NCBI GenBank assembly: GCA_963720235.1 | Contig: OY970389.1 | Location: 806,001 to 870,000 of the forward strand | Direction: 5' to 3' | From: JACMLC01 sp963720235 | Lineage (GTDB): Bacteria > Acidobacteriota > Blastocatellia > Pyrinomonadales > Pyrinomonadaceae | Length of the DNA stretch: 64,000 nt | Shown: positions 34,335 through 43,443 of the stretch, piece after piece | Numbering within the stretch: the stretch's first letter is position 1 | How the letters are laid out: every line of letters starts with the position of its first letter | The notes under the pieces: model-generated | Seen by the model: the letters and a program-made list of their open reading frames with translations, nothing else | What the model was told of the DNA's origin: nothing | The model's database searches: none | Made by a program: the position numbers and the translations under genes

Positions 34335-35402
34335 ATGAGTCAAGAGCGAACACAAATTAATCAAAGCGTGCCGCAGATAGAAGCGACGGCTGCGCGAGTG
34401 CATGACGCGATGGAAGATAAGAGCGTGCAGGAGCTTGTGCGCGTGCGCGCTCTCGTCAAGCATTTTCCAGTCGCAGGTAGTGATGAGGTTGTGCGCGCTG
34501 TGGACGGCGTGACGTTTGAGATTCTGCAAGGCGAGACACTTGGATTGGTCGGGGAATCGGGTTGCGGAAAGTCCACTGTCGGGCGTTGCCTGTTGCGCCT
34601 TATTGAGCCGACTGCGGGCGAGGTGTCGTTTGATGGACGCGATGTGCTAGGGCTTGGGCGCGCAGGCTTGCGCGGATTGCGGCGCGAGATGCAGATTATT
34701 TTTCAAGACCCGTATGCGAGTCTGAATCCGCGCATGACCGTGCTTGCAATCGTGTCCGAGCCGCTCAAGATTCACGGGCTGGGAGGTAAGAGTGAAAGGC
34801 GTGAGCGCGTCGCGGAGCTTTTGCGCAAAGTCGGCCTCGACCCTGATTACATGAATCGCTATCCGCACGAGTTTTCCGGCGGCCAGCGGCAGCGCATAGG
34901 CATCGCGCGTGCGCTGGCTTTGAATCCGAAGCTGATTGTCGCGGACGAACCTGTCTCGGCTCTGGATGTCTCTGTACAGGCGCAGGTCGTCAATCTCTTG
35001 CAGGACTTGCAGCAGGAATTTGGACTGACATATCTCTTTATCTCGCACGGCCTCGCCGTCGTCGAACACATTTCCACGCGGGTCGCTGTCATGTACTTGG
35101 GCCGTATTGTCGAAGTCGCAAGCTCCGTAGAGCTTTACGCGCAGCCGCTTCATCCGTACACGCAGGCTTTGCTCTCTGCGATTCCGATTCCAGACCCGCA
35201 GCGCAAGCGCGAGCGCATCATTCTTTCGGGCGATGTGCCGACGCCTATCAATCCGCCGTCGGGTTGTCGCTTTCGCACGCGGTGTCCGATGGCAATCGAA
35301 GATTGTGCAAGGATTGACCCTGAATTGAGAGAAATCACGCCCGGCCATACGGTCGCCTGCATACGTGTGCCGGGCTGGGAGAGTGCGCCGCCCGCCGCTT
35401 AA
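34335..35402 (+). CDS. Oligopeptide/dipeptide ABC transporter ATPase (OppF/DppF-like)
   Basis: This is the second ATPase of the peptide importer, 355 residues. It shows Walker A GESGCGKSTVGRCLLR, signature FSGGQRQRIGIARAL, Walker B LIVADEPVSALDVSVQ and the C-terminal Cys-rich extension PPSGCRFRTRCPMAIEDC. There is an N-terminal polar extension of about 35 residues. I chose ATG 34335; the longer frame to 34314 translates the family E repeat. The pair follows an oppD gene across the repeat. Permeases OppBC and a binding protein must be elsewhere. Confidence 0.9.
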   Translation: MSQERTQINQSVPQIEATAARVHDAMEDKSVQELVRVRALVKHFPVAGSDEVVRAVDGVTFEILQGETLGLVGESGCGKSTVGRCLLRLIEPTAGEVSFDGRDVLGLGRAGLRGLRREMQIIFQDPYASLNPRMTVLAIVSEPLKIHGLGGKSERRERVAELLRKVGLDPDYMNRYPHEFSGGQRQRIGIARALALNPKLIVADEPVSALDVSVQAQVVNLLQDLQQEFGLTYLFISHGLAVVEHISTRVAVMYLGRIVEVASSVELYAQPLHPYTQALLSAIPIPDPQRKRERIILSGDVPTPINPPSGCRFRTRCPMAIEDCARIDPELREITPGHTVACIRVPGWESAPPAA

Positions 35403-35596
35403 AAGTTTTCGCCTTCGCGTTCTTCTGAAACCTCGCTCGCCGCAAAGGCGTATAAGCATGCATCAAGCGGTTGGCATTCGCCGGTCACTTCAAAATTCAT
35501 GTAAGCAATTCAATTAATGCTAAATGTTCGGCGATGATTCAAAGGGTTAAGCTGAACGCTTTTCGCTGAGCGTTTTTAAAAGAAAGGACTCCCCAT

Positions 35597-36520
35597 ATGC
35601 GTCGCATGGTTGGTGTAGTATTTGCAGTTGTCGGTGTGCTGTTGATTGTCGCGCGCTTCGTCGTGCCTGGCGGCAAGCCGCTTCTCGGAACAGGCATCTT
35701 TGCCATTTTTGTCGGAGCCATCGTCTTCGGCCTGAGCTTTATACGCAGGCCGGAGCCGGGGCCGGATGCGCCTCCGCCGCTCTCGCCCGCAGACAGAATC
35801 ACTGGCGTCTTCTACGACCCCGCGCGTGTCTTTCAAAACCTGCGCTATCACCCGCGCTGGCTCGCGGCCTTCCTCGTCATAGTCATCTGTAGCGCAATCT
35901 ATCAGGTCGCTTTTACGCAGAGACTCGGAGCAGAGAAGATTGCCACTGCGACTGCCGAGAAAGTTATCGAAGGCGGATGGATTCCACCTGAGATGCAGCC
36001 TGAGTTTAGACAGCAGGCGATTGATGAAGCCAAATCGCCTGTCGGGCGCGTTGTCGCTCCTTTGAGCGCGGCGGGCGGCATCTTTATCTTCATGCTGTTG
36101 CTGGCCGGAATCTACCTGCTGCTGGTGATGATTTTCGGCGGGCGCATGAACTTCTGGCAGGCTCTATCGGTGGCGACTTACGCGGCTATGCCGCCGCTCG
36201 TCATTCAAAACCTGCTCGGCATAGTGCTGCTCTACATCAAGTCGCCGGATGATATTGATCCGATAAAGGGGCAGCGCGGCATGGTTCACGCAGACCTCGG
36301 CATACTGTTCACGCCGGCAGAGCACCCATATCTCTATACGCTCGCCAGCGCGCTCGGACTGCTGACGCTCTATGGCCTCTGGCTGCTGGCGACAGGACTG
36401 CGCAACACTGGCGAGAAAGTGAGCGGAGGAACCGCCTGGGCCATAGCACTGCTCGTCTGGCTGCTCGGCGTCATCCTCGCACTCGGAGCCGCAGCATTGT
36501 TCCCAAGCTTCGTGGCTTAG
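35597..36520 (+). CDS. YIP1-family membrane protein
   Basis: This integral membrane protein of 307 residues belongs by pattern to the YIP1 family. It has two N-terminal helices (VVGVVFAVVGVLLIVARFV and GTGIFAIFVGAIVFGLSFI), a cytoplasmic linker with DRITGVFYDPARVFQNLRYHPRW, and then four or five helices including AAGGIFIFMLLLAGIYLLLVM and WAIALLVWLLGVILALGA. Bacterial YIP1 proteins have no settled function. AAGGA precedes ATG 35597. It converges on the permease operon across a perfect family A hairpin. The 194-nt gap upstream holds only a short AACGC/GCGTT hairpin. Confidence 0.82.
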   Translation: MRRMVGVVFAVVGVLLIVARFVVPGGKPLLGTGIFAIFVGAIVFGLSFIRRPEPGPDAPPPLSPADRITGVFYDPARVFQNLRYHPRWLAAFLVIVICSAIYQVAFTQRLGAEKIATATAEKVIEGGWIPPEMQPEFRQQAIDEAKSPVGRVVAPLSAAGGIFIFMLLLAGIYLLLVMIFGGRMNFWQALSVATYAAMPPLVIQNLLGIVLLYIKSPDDIDPIKGQRGMVHADLGILFTPAEHPYLYTLASALGLLTLYGLWLLATGLRNTGEKVSGGTAWAIALLVWLLGVILALGAAALFPSFVA

Positions 36521-36532
36521 CAAGAAAAACAA

Positions 36533-36605
36533 TTTCCCGCAAAGGCGCAAAGACGCAAAGGAAAGATTCAAGCTCTTCTTTGCGTCTTTGCGCCTTTGCG
36601 GGAAA
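36533..36605. repeat. Word-type inverted repeat, family A, perfect 28-nt arms
   Basis: Arms 36533-36560 and 36578-36605 are exact reverse complements with a 17-nt loop (GAAAGATTCAAGCTCTT). It lies between the convergent YIP1 and permease genes (12 and 5 nt from their stops), a position that fits a bidirectional terminator. Confidence 0.93.
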
Positions 36606-36610
36606 CTTTT

Positions 36611-37864
36611 TTATTCGTACCTTAAAGACTCAATCGGGTCTAGGCGCGCGGCCTTCCATGCGGGCCACAATCCAAAGATAAGACCAATCCCCACACTCGC
36701 GATAAAACCGCCGATGGGAGCCCAGATAGGAACATAAGACGGCACGAACATTTTAATCAGCAGCGTCGTCAGCCATCCAACAGCAAGACCGATGAGACCA
36801 CCGACGCCGGTTAAAGTCATGGCCTCAATCAGAAACTGCCACAAGATATCTTTCTTTCTTGCTCCGATAGCTTTCCTCACACCAATCTCGCGCGTCCGTT
36901 CAGTGACAGAGACGAGCATGATATTCATCACGCCGATGCCTCCGACCATCAATCCGACAGAAGAGATGACGACCATCGCGATTGCTACTCCGGCGGTGAT
37001 GGCGCGGAACTGCTCAAGGATTGATTCGGATGTTGCCATCCCGAAATTGTTAGGCTTGCTGAAAGGAACTTGCCGACGCACGCGCAGCATGTCTGTTATC
37101 TGGTCTTTGGCCTCTTCCATTCTTCCGGCCTTGGCGACGGCTAAAATAAAAATATCATCCGCGTTCGGCTTGAGCTTGCGCGCGACATTGAATGGCAGGT
37201 AGATGACATTGTTCTGGTCGCTGTCGCCGCCGAGAAATGTCTCGCGCTTTTCCAGCACCCCGACCACGCGAAACTCGCGCCCGCCAATCTCCAAAGTCTT
37301 GTCCACAGGCGAGCCGAAGGGAAAGAAATTGTCCGCGACCATCGAGCCGATGAGGCACACTTCCGAGTTCGAGTCGTTTTCAAACTGCGAGAAATAGCGT
37401 CCCTCTTGAATAATCTCCGTCCCGGCTTTTTCAAACTCAGGCAGCGTGCCTTGCAACTGCACTGCCGAAGATGTCTTGCCGTTCGGCCCAGTCACCAGAA
37501 TCTTTGTGCCGAAGAAATTGTTTGTAATATCCAGAAAGGGAACAGCCGTCTCAACCGCAGGCAATGTCTGCAAAGCCATCGCGTCGTCGTAAGTCAACTC
37601 CTTACGCATTCTCTCTTCGCGCGAGAGACGGCCAATGCGTATGCCGGGGTCAAACTTGGCGATGAAGATAGAGCGCGTGCCGAAGGATTCGACCTCCTTT
37701 TTGACAGCCTCGTCAATGCCGCTGATGATGGACGCAATCGCCATCACAGTCCACACGCCGATGACCACGCCAATCACTGTCAGAAACGAGCGCAGCTTAT
37801 TCGAGCGCAAGGTGGCAAGCGCCATCTTCAGATTTTCATAAATGTCACTGCGAATTAATTTCAT
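36611..37864 (-). CDS. MacB/FtsX-type ABC permease 1 (last gene of operon)
   Basis: This 417-residue inner-membrane permease of the MacB/LolE class has one N-terminal TM (SFLTVIGVVIGVWTVMAIASII), a periplasmic core of about 220 residues and three C-terminal TMs of the FtsX domain (VAIAMVVISSVGLMVGGIGV with VMNIMLVSVTERTREIGVRK). It ends with the family's WPAWKAARLDPIESLRYE. The C-terminal third is almost identical in DNA to permease 3 (36654-37001 compared with 39565-39912), while the periplasmic part differs, which suggests gene conversion. It is the fifth permease of the operon that begins with the adaptor at 45838. Confidence 0.93.
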   Translation of the reverse strand: MKLIRSDIYENLKMALATLRSNKLRSFLTVIGVVIGVWTVMAIASIISGIDEAVKKEVESFGTRSIFIAKFDPGIRIGRLSREERMRKELTYDDAMALQTLPAVETAVPFLDITNNFFGTKILVTGPNGKTSSAVQLQGTLPEFEKAGTEIIQEGRYFSQFENDSNSEVCLIGSMVADNFFPFGSPVDKTLEIGGREFRVVGVLEKRETFLGGDSDQNNVIYLPFNVARKLKPNADDIFILAVAKAGRMEEAKDQITDMLRVRRQVPFSKPNNFGMATSESILEQFRAITAGVAIAMVVISSVGLMVGGIGVMNIMLVSVTERTREIGVRKAIGARKKDILWQFLIEAMTLTGVGGLIGLAVGWLTTLLIKMFVPSYVPIWAPIGGFIASVGIGLIFGLWPAWKAARLDPIESLRYE

Positions 37865-37867
37865 GTT

Positions 37868-38067
37868 ATTTGCGATTTTTGATTTTTGATTTACGATTGA
37901 AAGAGAGAATCATTCAACTCCTTTGCGAGCTTATGTCTTTCTTTTCTTTGCGCCACCAGCGAGAAACACCAACGAACGGTTCACGCTGGTGGCGCAAAGA
38001 TAAAAGATAAGGCCGCAAAGGGTTGAATCTTTATTCAATCGCAAATCAAAAATCAAAAATCAAAAAT
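37868..38067. repeat. Nested word-type inverted repeats, family H (AAATCAA) around family A
   Basis: The outer arms (37868-37901 and 38034-38067) use the 7-nt words AAATCAA/AAATCGC. Inside lies an inverted pair CTTTGCGCCACCAGCG (37946-37961) and its exact complement (37984-37999). The sequences between also match roughly (CTTTGCGAGCTTAT compared with ATAAGGCCGCAAAG), so the 200 nt could form one long hairpin between permeases 1 and 2. Confidence 0.88.
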
Positions 38068-38070
38068 TCC

Positions 38071-39309
38071 TTAGTCTGCTCTCAAGGCTTCAATCGGGTC
38101 CAGGCGCGCGGCTTTCCATGCGGGGAAAATTCCGGCCAGAATGCCTATGCCGCCAGAGACTGTGACGGCCACGATAATCGCCACGATAGAAAGGAATGTC
38201 GGGAAGAAGACAGCCGTCAGCACCTTTCCGATAATCCACGCCAGAAATACTCCGGTCGCGCCGCCGATGGCCGAGAGCGTGACTGCTTCGACCAGAAACT
38301 GTTTGAGAATATCCGTGCGCCGCGCTCCCAAAGATTTCCTGATGCCAATCTCTTTCGTTCTCTCTGTGACGGAGACGAGCATGATATTCATAATGACTAT
38401 GCCGCCGACGACGAGCGCGATGGCAGGGACGGCTATGGCGACGATAAAGACCGTGCCGAAGATGCGGTCGCGCAAACCTGTAATCGCGTCCGGCGTGACG
38501 ATGCCGAAGTTGTCCTTCTCGCCCGTCTCAAGCCTGCGGCGCACGCGCATCAGAAACCGCGCTTCTTCCACAGCGTCGTTAAAAACTTCATCCGTCTTTG
38601 AAGTCACGACAAAGTAGAGCGAGCGATTGCGTATCAGGCCGCCGAAGTTGTTGGCATAAGTTTTCAAAGGCAGAGTGATGAACATGTCCTGCGGGATACC
38701 GAAGACAGTGCCTTTGGCCGTCGCCACGCCTATGACTTTGTAAGGCATGCCCTGAATCGAAATCTCCTGGCCCAGAGCATTGCCCGAAGGGAAAAGCTTG
38801 TTGGCGACATCCGCGCCGATGTATGCGACGCGCGTCGCCGCATCGTTCTCAGCCTCTACAAAATAACGTCCATCCGCGATGTCTAAGTTTTCGATGTCCG
38901 CGATAATCGGAGTCGCGCCGTCAATCTGCACATCTTGCAATATCTCCGTGCCGCGCTTGACTTCCGCGCGCGAGGGCCGCGCTTTGGCCCCGATTTTTCC
39001 AATCAACGTCGCGCGCGATTTCAGATACTCGAAATCCTCCATCGTCAAATCCTTGTTGCGACGCTGCGCTGCGGCGATGGTGTCCAGGTCTTTGAAATCC
39101 TCGAAGGGATTGAATCTTTGAACGGTGAAAGACTTCGCGCCGATGCCTGCAATCTTTTCGTCTATGTAAACATTAAAGCCTTCGATGAGAGAGACGACGA
39201 CGACGACCGCCGTGACGCCGATAATCATTCCGAGAAGCGTCAGGGCCGAGCGCAGTTTGTGCGCCCAGATGGCTGCGAGCGCAAGTTTTAGGGTTTCGAT
39301 TAATTTCAC
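38071..39309 (-). CDS. MacB/FtsX-type ABC permease 2
   Basis: This 412-residue paralogue has the same architecture: N-terminal TM (ALTLLGMIIGVTAVVVVVSLI), MacB-like periplasmic core with EGRYFVEAENDAATR-like text (ADGRYFVEAENDAATRVAYI), and three C-terminal TMs with IMNIMLVSVTERTKEIGIRK, ending PAWKAARLDPIEALRAD. In its core the regions aligned to QTVYIP-like contacts differ from permeases 1 and 3. It is separated from permease 1 by the nested repeats and from permease 3 by a REP-like inverted repeat. Confidence 0.93.
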   Translation of the reverse strand: MKLIETLKLALAAIWAHKLRSALTLLGMIIGVTAVVVVVSLIEGFNVYIDEKIAGIGAKSFTVQRFNPFEDFKDLDTIAAAQRRNKDLTMEDFEYLKSRATLIGKIGAKARPSRAEVKRGTEILQDVQIDGATPIIADIENLDIADGRYFVEAENDAATRVAYIGADVANKLFPSGNALGQEISIQGMPYKVIGVATAKGTVFGIPQDMFITLPLKTYANNFGGLIRNRSLYFVVTSKTDEVFNDAVEEARFLMRVRRRLETGEKDNFGIVTPDAITGLRDRIFGTVFIVAIAVPAIALVVGGIVIMNIMLVSVTERTKEIGIRKSLGARRTDILKQFLVEAVTLSAIGGATGVFLAWIIGKVLTAVFFPTFLSIVAIIVAVTVSGGIGILAGIFPAWKAARLDPIEALRAD

Positions 39310-39441
39310 GATAGAACTACTACGGAAAAACCGCAGGTTTGTTTCAGCAGGGGAATTTGGGGCATCTGTGGTTAGATGCTATAGGTTGGAATAGGTTTCT
39401 TCAAGTCTGTGCAGATATATTTACAGCAAATTGCAAATACC

Positions 39442-39519
39442 TGCGCCCTCCCTGACAGTCGGGCTACTGCCCCTCAATGGTAACTACGGGGCAGTAGCCC
39501 GACCGTCAGGGAGGGCGCA
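39442..39519. repeat. REP-like long inverted repeat with GGGCTACTG core
   Basis: Arms 39442-39473 and 39488-39519 (32 nt) are reverse complements with one mismatch; the loop is TCAATGGTAACTAC. The segment GGGCTACTG is shared with the compound elements at 29613-29828 and 53111-53293. It lies between permeases 2 and 3. The flanking 39310-39441 shows nothing else. Confidence 0.88.
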
Positions 39520-39521
39520 TT

Positions 39522-40781
39522 TTATTCATATCGCAAGGCTTCAATCGGGTCTAATCGCGCAGCCTTCCATGCGGGCCACAATCCGAAGATAAGACCAATC
39601 CCCACACTCGCGATAAAACCGCCGATGGGAGCCCAGATAGGAACATAAGACGGCACGAACATTTTTATCAGCAGCGTCGTCAGCCATCCAACAGCAAGAC
39701 CGATGAGACCACCGACGCCGGTTAAAGTCATGGCCTCAATCAGAAACTGCCACAAGATATCTTTCTTTCTTGCTCCGATAGCTTTCCTCACACCAATCTC
39801 GCGCGTCCGTTCAGTGACGGAGACGAGCATGATATTCATGACGCCGATGCCTCCGACCATCAATCCGACAGAAGAGATGACGACCATCGCGATTGCTACT
39901 CCGGCGGTGATGTCACGAAAGCTAGAGATGGCGGATTCGGCTGTGGCGATGCCGAAGTTGTTCTTCTCGCCAAACTTGACCTGACGGCGCACGCGCAGGA
40001 GGTCAACAATCTGGTCTTTGGCATGGTCGAACATACCGGCCCGCGCGACTGCGAAGAGCGAGACTCCATCGGCATTCGGCTTAAGCTTGTGCGCGACGTT
40101 GTAGGGCATGAAGATGATGTTATCCGCATCATCCGTCCCACTGCCGCCGCCGCCAAATTGCTCGCGCTTCTGTATCACGCCGACGATGCGAAACTCGCGC
40201 CCGCCGATGTCAATCTTTCTATCAACCGCAGACATGTATGGAAAGAAATTATCAGCCACGCTATTGCCGATGATGCAGACCTGCTGGTTCGTGTCGTTTT
40301 CAAAATGCGTGAACCAACGTCCCTCTGCGATGATGCGCGTGCCAGCGCGCTCGTAGTCCGGCACAGTGCCTTCCATACGCACAGCCGAAGAGGTTCTTCC
40401 GTTGGCCGTGACCATCGTCTTCTGGCCGAAGAAGTCGTTGGTTATATCAAGAAAGGGAACGCATAGCTCTACGCTCGGCAGTTTTGAAATCGCCATCGCA
40501 TCATCGTATGTCAACTCCTTGCGCATGCGCTCTTCGCGCGACCTGCGCCCGATGTGAAAGCCCGGATCAAACTTGAAAACCTGTATCGTGCGCGTACCCC
40601 ATGATTCAATCTCGCGTTTGACGGCTTCATCAATGCCGCTGATGATTGAGGCAATCGCCATCACAGTCCACACACCTATGACTACGCCGATGGTCGTCAA
40701 AAACGAGCGCAGCTTATTGGCCCTTAAGGTGGCAAAAGCCATCTTCAGGTTTTCGAGTATGTCACTGCGCAGGAGCTTCAT
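39522..40781 (-). CDS. MacB/FtsX-type ABC permease 3
   Basis: This 419-residue permease is the closest paralogue of permease 1: both N-termini read MKL(L/I)RSDI(L/Y)ENLKMA and the last 130 residues are nearly identical. It differs mainly in the periplasmic core, where a Gly-rich loop (REQFGGGGSGTDDADN) is inserted. Four TMs and the C-terminal WPAWKAARLDPIEALRYE are present. As a transported-substrate determinant, the differing periplasmic region is the part expected to matter; that is inference from MacB/LolCDE biology. Confidence 0.93.
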   Translation of the reverse strand: MKLLRSDILENLKMAFATLRANKLRSFLTTIGVVIGVWTVMAIASIISGIDEAVKREIESWGTRTIQVFKFDPGFHIGRRSREERMRKELTYDDAMAISKLPSVELCVPFLDITNDFFGQKTMVTANGRTSSAVRMEGTVPDYERAGTRIIAEGRWFTHFENDTNQQVCIIGNSVADNFFPYMSAVDRKIDIGGREFRIVGVIQKREQFGGGGSGTDDADNIIFMPYNVAHKLKPNADGVSLFAVARAGMFDHAKDQIVDLLRVRRQVKFGEKNNFGIATAESAISSFRDITAGVAIAMVVISSVGLMVGGIGVMNIMLVSVTERTREIGVRKAIGARKKDILWQFLIEAMTLTGVGGLIGLAVGWLTTLLIKMFVPSYVPIWAPIGGFIASVGIGLIFGLWPAWKAARLDPIEALRYE

Positions 40782-40783
40782 AG

Positions 40784-40877
40784 ATTTTTGATTTGCGATT
40801 TTAGATTTTTGATTGGATAAGGACTAAGAAATTTTGCTTTGCTTTCAATCGCAAATCGCAAATCAAAAATCGCAAAT
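40784..40877. repeat. Word-type inverted repeat, family H (AAATCGC/AAATCAA)
   Basis: The left arm (40784-40816, ATTTTTGATTTGCGATTTTA and similar) and right arm (40846-40877, CAATCGCAAATCGCAAATC and similar) pair imperfectly. It lies between permeases 3 and 4. Confidence 0.82.
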
Positions 40878-40881
40878 TCCT

Positions 40882-42123
40882 TCATTCCCATCTGAGGGAT
40901 TCAATCGGGTCCAGGCGCGCGGCTTTCCATGCGGGCCACAATCCGAAGACGAGGCCGACGGCGGCAGAGATGCCGATGCCCATCGCAATGGCCCAGAGCG
41001 GCACATATGCCGGAAGCGGCGAATAGCTGTTCATCAAGAGGCTCGCAATCTCTCCGATGATTAATCCTGCGATGCCGCCGATGGCCGTTAAGACAACTGC
41101 TTCAATCAAAAACTGGGACAGGATATTGCCGCGCGTCGCTCCCACGGCTTTACGAATCCCAATCTCTTTTGTTCGCTCCGTGACGGAGACGAGCATGATA
41201 TTCATCACGCCGATGCCGCCAATCATCAGGGCGACGAAAGAGACTGCCGTTAAGACGAGCGCGGTTGCGCCGGTCAGTTGATTATAAATGTCCAGGAGTG
41301 AATCCTGCGAAGAGATGCCGAAATTATCTTTCTCGCCAACAGGCACGCGCCTGCGCCGTCGCAGGATGTCGCGTATCTCTTCCATAGCGGATTTGACTTC
41401 GGCCCTGGACTTCGGGCGCACGATGATAAAGAAGACGACTTCCGGCAACGGGATGTCTTTGTAGTATTTCTGAAAAGTTGTAATCGGAACAAAGATGGAA
41501 TTGTCGCGCGATTGCCCGAAGAAGTTGCCGAGCGGCTCCATCACGCCGATGATTTTATAAGGGTTGCCGCCAATCTTCATCTCTTTGCCAAGCGGGTCTT
41601 CAAACGGAAACAGAGCACGCACGACATCCACGCCGAGCACGCAGACATTCGAGCGTTCATGCAAATCTATGTCTGCGATAAAACGCCCGCGCCCGATATA
41701 CTGCGAATGTACAAACTCGTATTCGGGCATCACTCCCAGCAGAATCGGCGTGTCCGATTGCTTATCGGAATAGCGCACGGTCTCAGAGACTTTGCGATGA
41801 ATCGGCGAGACGCCGACGATGGATGGAGCTTCACGCCTCAAAGCTTCTGCATCATCCAATGTCAAATCCTTGCGCTGACGCTCCTCCGCGCCCGGCTGGC
41901 GGCCAAAGCTAGGGTCAAACTTCGAGACAAAAATCGTGTTTGAACCCAGAGACTCAATCTGGTCTGCGAAAGCTTTATTGAGTCCCTGTATGATTGAGAC
42001 CATGAAGATGACCGTCACGACGCCAACCGTCACGCCCAGGATAGTCAGAGACGAACGAAGCTTATTCGTCCGCACGGTCTCAAAGGCCATCGCCGCAGCT
42101 TCTTTGACATCATCGAAAGTCAT
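40882..42123 (-). CDS. MacB/FtsX-type ABC permease 4
   Basis: This 413-residue permease has N-terminal TM (SLTILGVTVGVVTVIFMVSII), periplasmic core (SKFDPSFGRQPGAEERQRKDL, IGRGRFIADIDLHERSN) and three C-terminal TMs (LVLTAVSFVALMIGGIGVMN), ending PAWKAARLDPIESLRWE. It is more divergent from permeases 1 and 3 than these are from each other. It is separated from permeases 3 and 5 by family H and family G repeats. Confidence 0.93.
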   Translation of the reverse strand: MTFDDVKEAAAMAFETVRTNKLRSSLTILGVTVGVVTVIFMVSIIQGLNKAFADQIESLGSNTIFVSKFDPSFGRQPGAEERQRKDLTLDDAEALRREAPSIVGVSPIHRKVSETVRYSDKQSDTPILLGVMPEYEFVHSQYIGRGRFIADIDLHERSNVCVLGVDVVRALFPFEDPLGKEMKIGGNPYKIIGVMEPLGNFFGQSRDNSIFVPITTFQKYYKDIPLPEVVFFIIVRPKSRAEVKSAMEEIRDILRRRRRVPVGEKDNFGISSQDSLLDIYNQLTGATALVLTAVSFVALMIGGIGVMNIMLVSVTERTKEIGIRKAVGATRGNILSQFLIEAVVLTAIGGIAGLIIGEIASLLMNSYSPLPAYVPLWAIAMGIGISAAVGLVFGLWPAWKAARLDPIESLRWE

Positions 42124-42127
42124 TTTC

Positions 42128-42194
42128 AGTTTTCAGTTTTCAGTTTTCAGTTTTTAGTTTCCGGCTGAAAACTAAAAACTGAAAACTGAAAACT
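42128..42194. repeat. Word-type inverted repeat, family G (AGTTTTC), perfect 26-bp stem
   Basis: Arms 42135-42160 and 42169-42194 are exact reverse complements with an 8-nt loop CCGGCTGA; the left arm has one extra word. The right arm touches the TAG stop of permease 5 (42193-42195). The left arm starts 4 nt upstream of the start of permease 4. Confidence 0.93.
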
Positions 42195-43440
42195 ACTCCG
42201 CTCGCAAAGCTTCAATCGGGTCGAGCCGCGCCGCGCGCCACGCGGGCCAGAGGCCGCTGATAATGCCGACGACAGACGAGACGCCGACGCCAAGCACGGC
42301 TGAGCTAATACTTAAAAGCAACGGAAAGCCCATCAGGAACGAGAGCAAGTAAGCGAGGCCAAAGCCCGTCACTACTCCGATGGCTCCGCCGAGAGCCGTG
42401 ACCGTCACGGCTTCAATCAGAAATTGCCTTAAAATATCTATGCGCCGCGCGCCGACTGCTTTGCGTATGCCAATCTCTTTCGTTCTCTCAGTGACAGAGA
42501 CGAGCATGATATTCATCACAACAATGCCGCCGACCACCAGAGAGATAGCAGCCACGCCGATAGTCACGATGTAGATATTGGAAGTCGCATTGCCGTACAG
42601 ATTGAGAAAGACATCCTGCGATTCGAGCGCAAAGCCGTCGTCTTCATCCTTGAAAGATTTGCCGCGACGATTGCGCATGATGGCGCGCACCTGATCCTGC
42701 GCGGCCTCAAGTCGCGCGGCCTCCGGCACCTGTATGTGAATCGTGACGGAATCGCGCGCGCCGAAAATCTTTTGATAGGTCGGGTAAGGGATAAAGACGA
42801 AGTTGTCGCGCGAGAAGCCGAAAATCTTGCCCTGCTTTTCGGCTACGCCGACGATGTGAAAGGGACGGCCCGCGAGTCTTATCTCTTTGCCGACTACATT
42901 CTCAGGCGGCGCGCCGCCAAAGAGATTTTCCAGGATGTCTGCGCCGACGACGCAGACTTCGCTGCCCGCTTCGCCTTCGCTGTCAGACCACGCGCGGCCA
43001 GCCTCGATGCTCACGTCTTCAATTTCAAACATCGAAAGCGTGACGCCGCGCACAGGCACGTCTTCTGATTTCTGGTCGCCGTGTTTGATGAGCTCGCGCG
43101 CGTTGGCAGCAATGCCAGTGCGCCAGCAGGAAGTGCAGAGACGCGCGATGGCTTCTCCGTCTTCATGCGTCACATCTTTGCGCCGGTTGAATTTAACGAA
43201 GTCTTCGCGCGAGGTGATGATGAGCGGGCGTTTGGCGACTGTGAAGACCGTAGAGCCTTGCGAAGAAAAAGTGGAAGCGACTGTCTGGTCCAGACCCTTG
43301 ATAATCGTTACGACGGCAATCACAGCCGAGACGCCAACGACAATGCCAACAAGCGTCAGAGCCGTCCGCAGCTTATTCGAGCGCAGGCTGCCAAGCGCGA
43401 CGCGGAAAGATTCCCAGAGTGATGATAGATGCAGCCGCAT
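42193..43440 (-). CDS. MacB/FtsX-type ABC permease 5 (first permease of operon)
   Basis: This 415-residue permease has N-terminal TM (ALTLVGIVVGVSAVIAVVTII), periplasmic core (two Cys in IARLCTSCWRTGIAANARELI), ADILENLFGGAPPENVVGKEI, and C-terminal TMs (IVTIGVAAISLVVGGIVVMN), ending PAWRAARLDPIEALRAE. The pair of cysteines in CTSCW is specific to this paralogue within the operon. The stop TAG lies at the edge of the family G repeat. It directly follows the ATPase across a family B repeat. Confidence 0.93.
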   Translation of the reverse strand: MRLHLSSLWESFRVALGSLRSNKLRTALTLVGIVVGVSAVIAVVTIIKGLDQTVASTFSSQGSTVFTVAKRPLIITSREDFVKFNRRKDVTHEDGEAIARLCTSCWRTGIAANARELIKHGDQKSEDVPVRGVTLSMFEIEDVSIEAGRAWSDSEGEAGSEVCVVGADILENLFGGAPPENVVGKEIRLAGRPFHIVGVAEKQGKIFGFSRDNFVFIPYPTYQKIFGARDSVTIHIQVPEAARLEAAQDQVRAIMRNRRGKSFKDEDDGFALESQDVFLNLYGNATSNIYIVTIGVAAISLVVGGIVVMNIMLVSVTERTKEIGIRKAVGARRIDILRQFLIEAVTVTALGGAIGVVTGFGLAYLLSFLMGFPLLLSISSAVLGVGVSSVVGIISGLWPAWRAARLDPIEALRAE

Positions 43441-43443
43441 AAA

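Noticed and set aside
33204..35402. Full peptide-transport operon
   Set aside because: Only the two ATPases are present. Neighbouring genes are not permeases or binding proteins.
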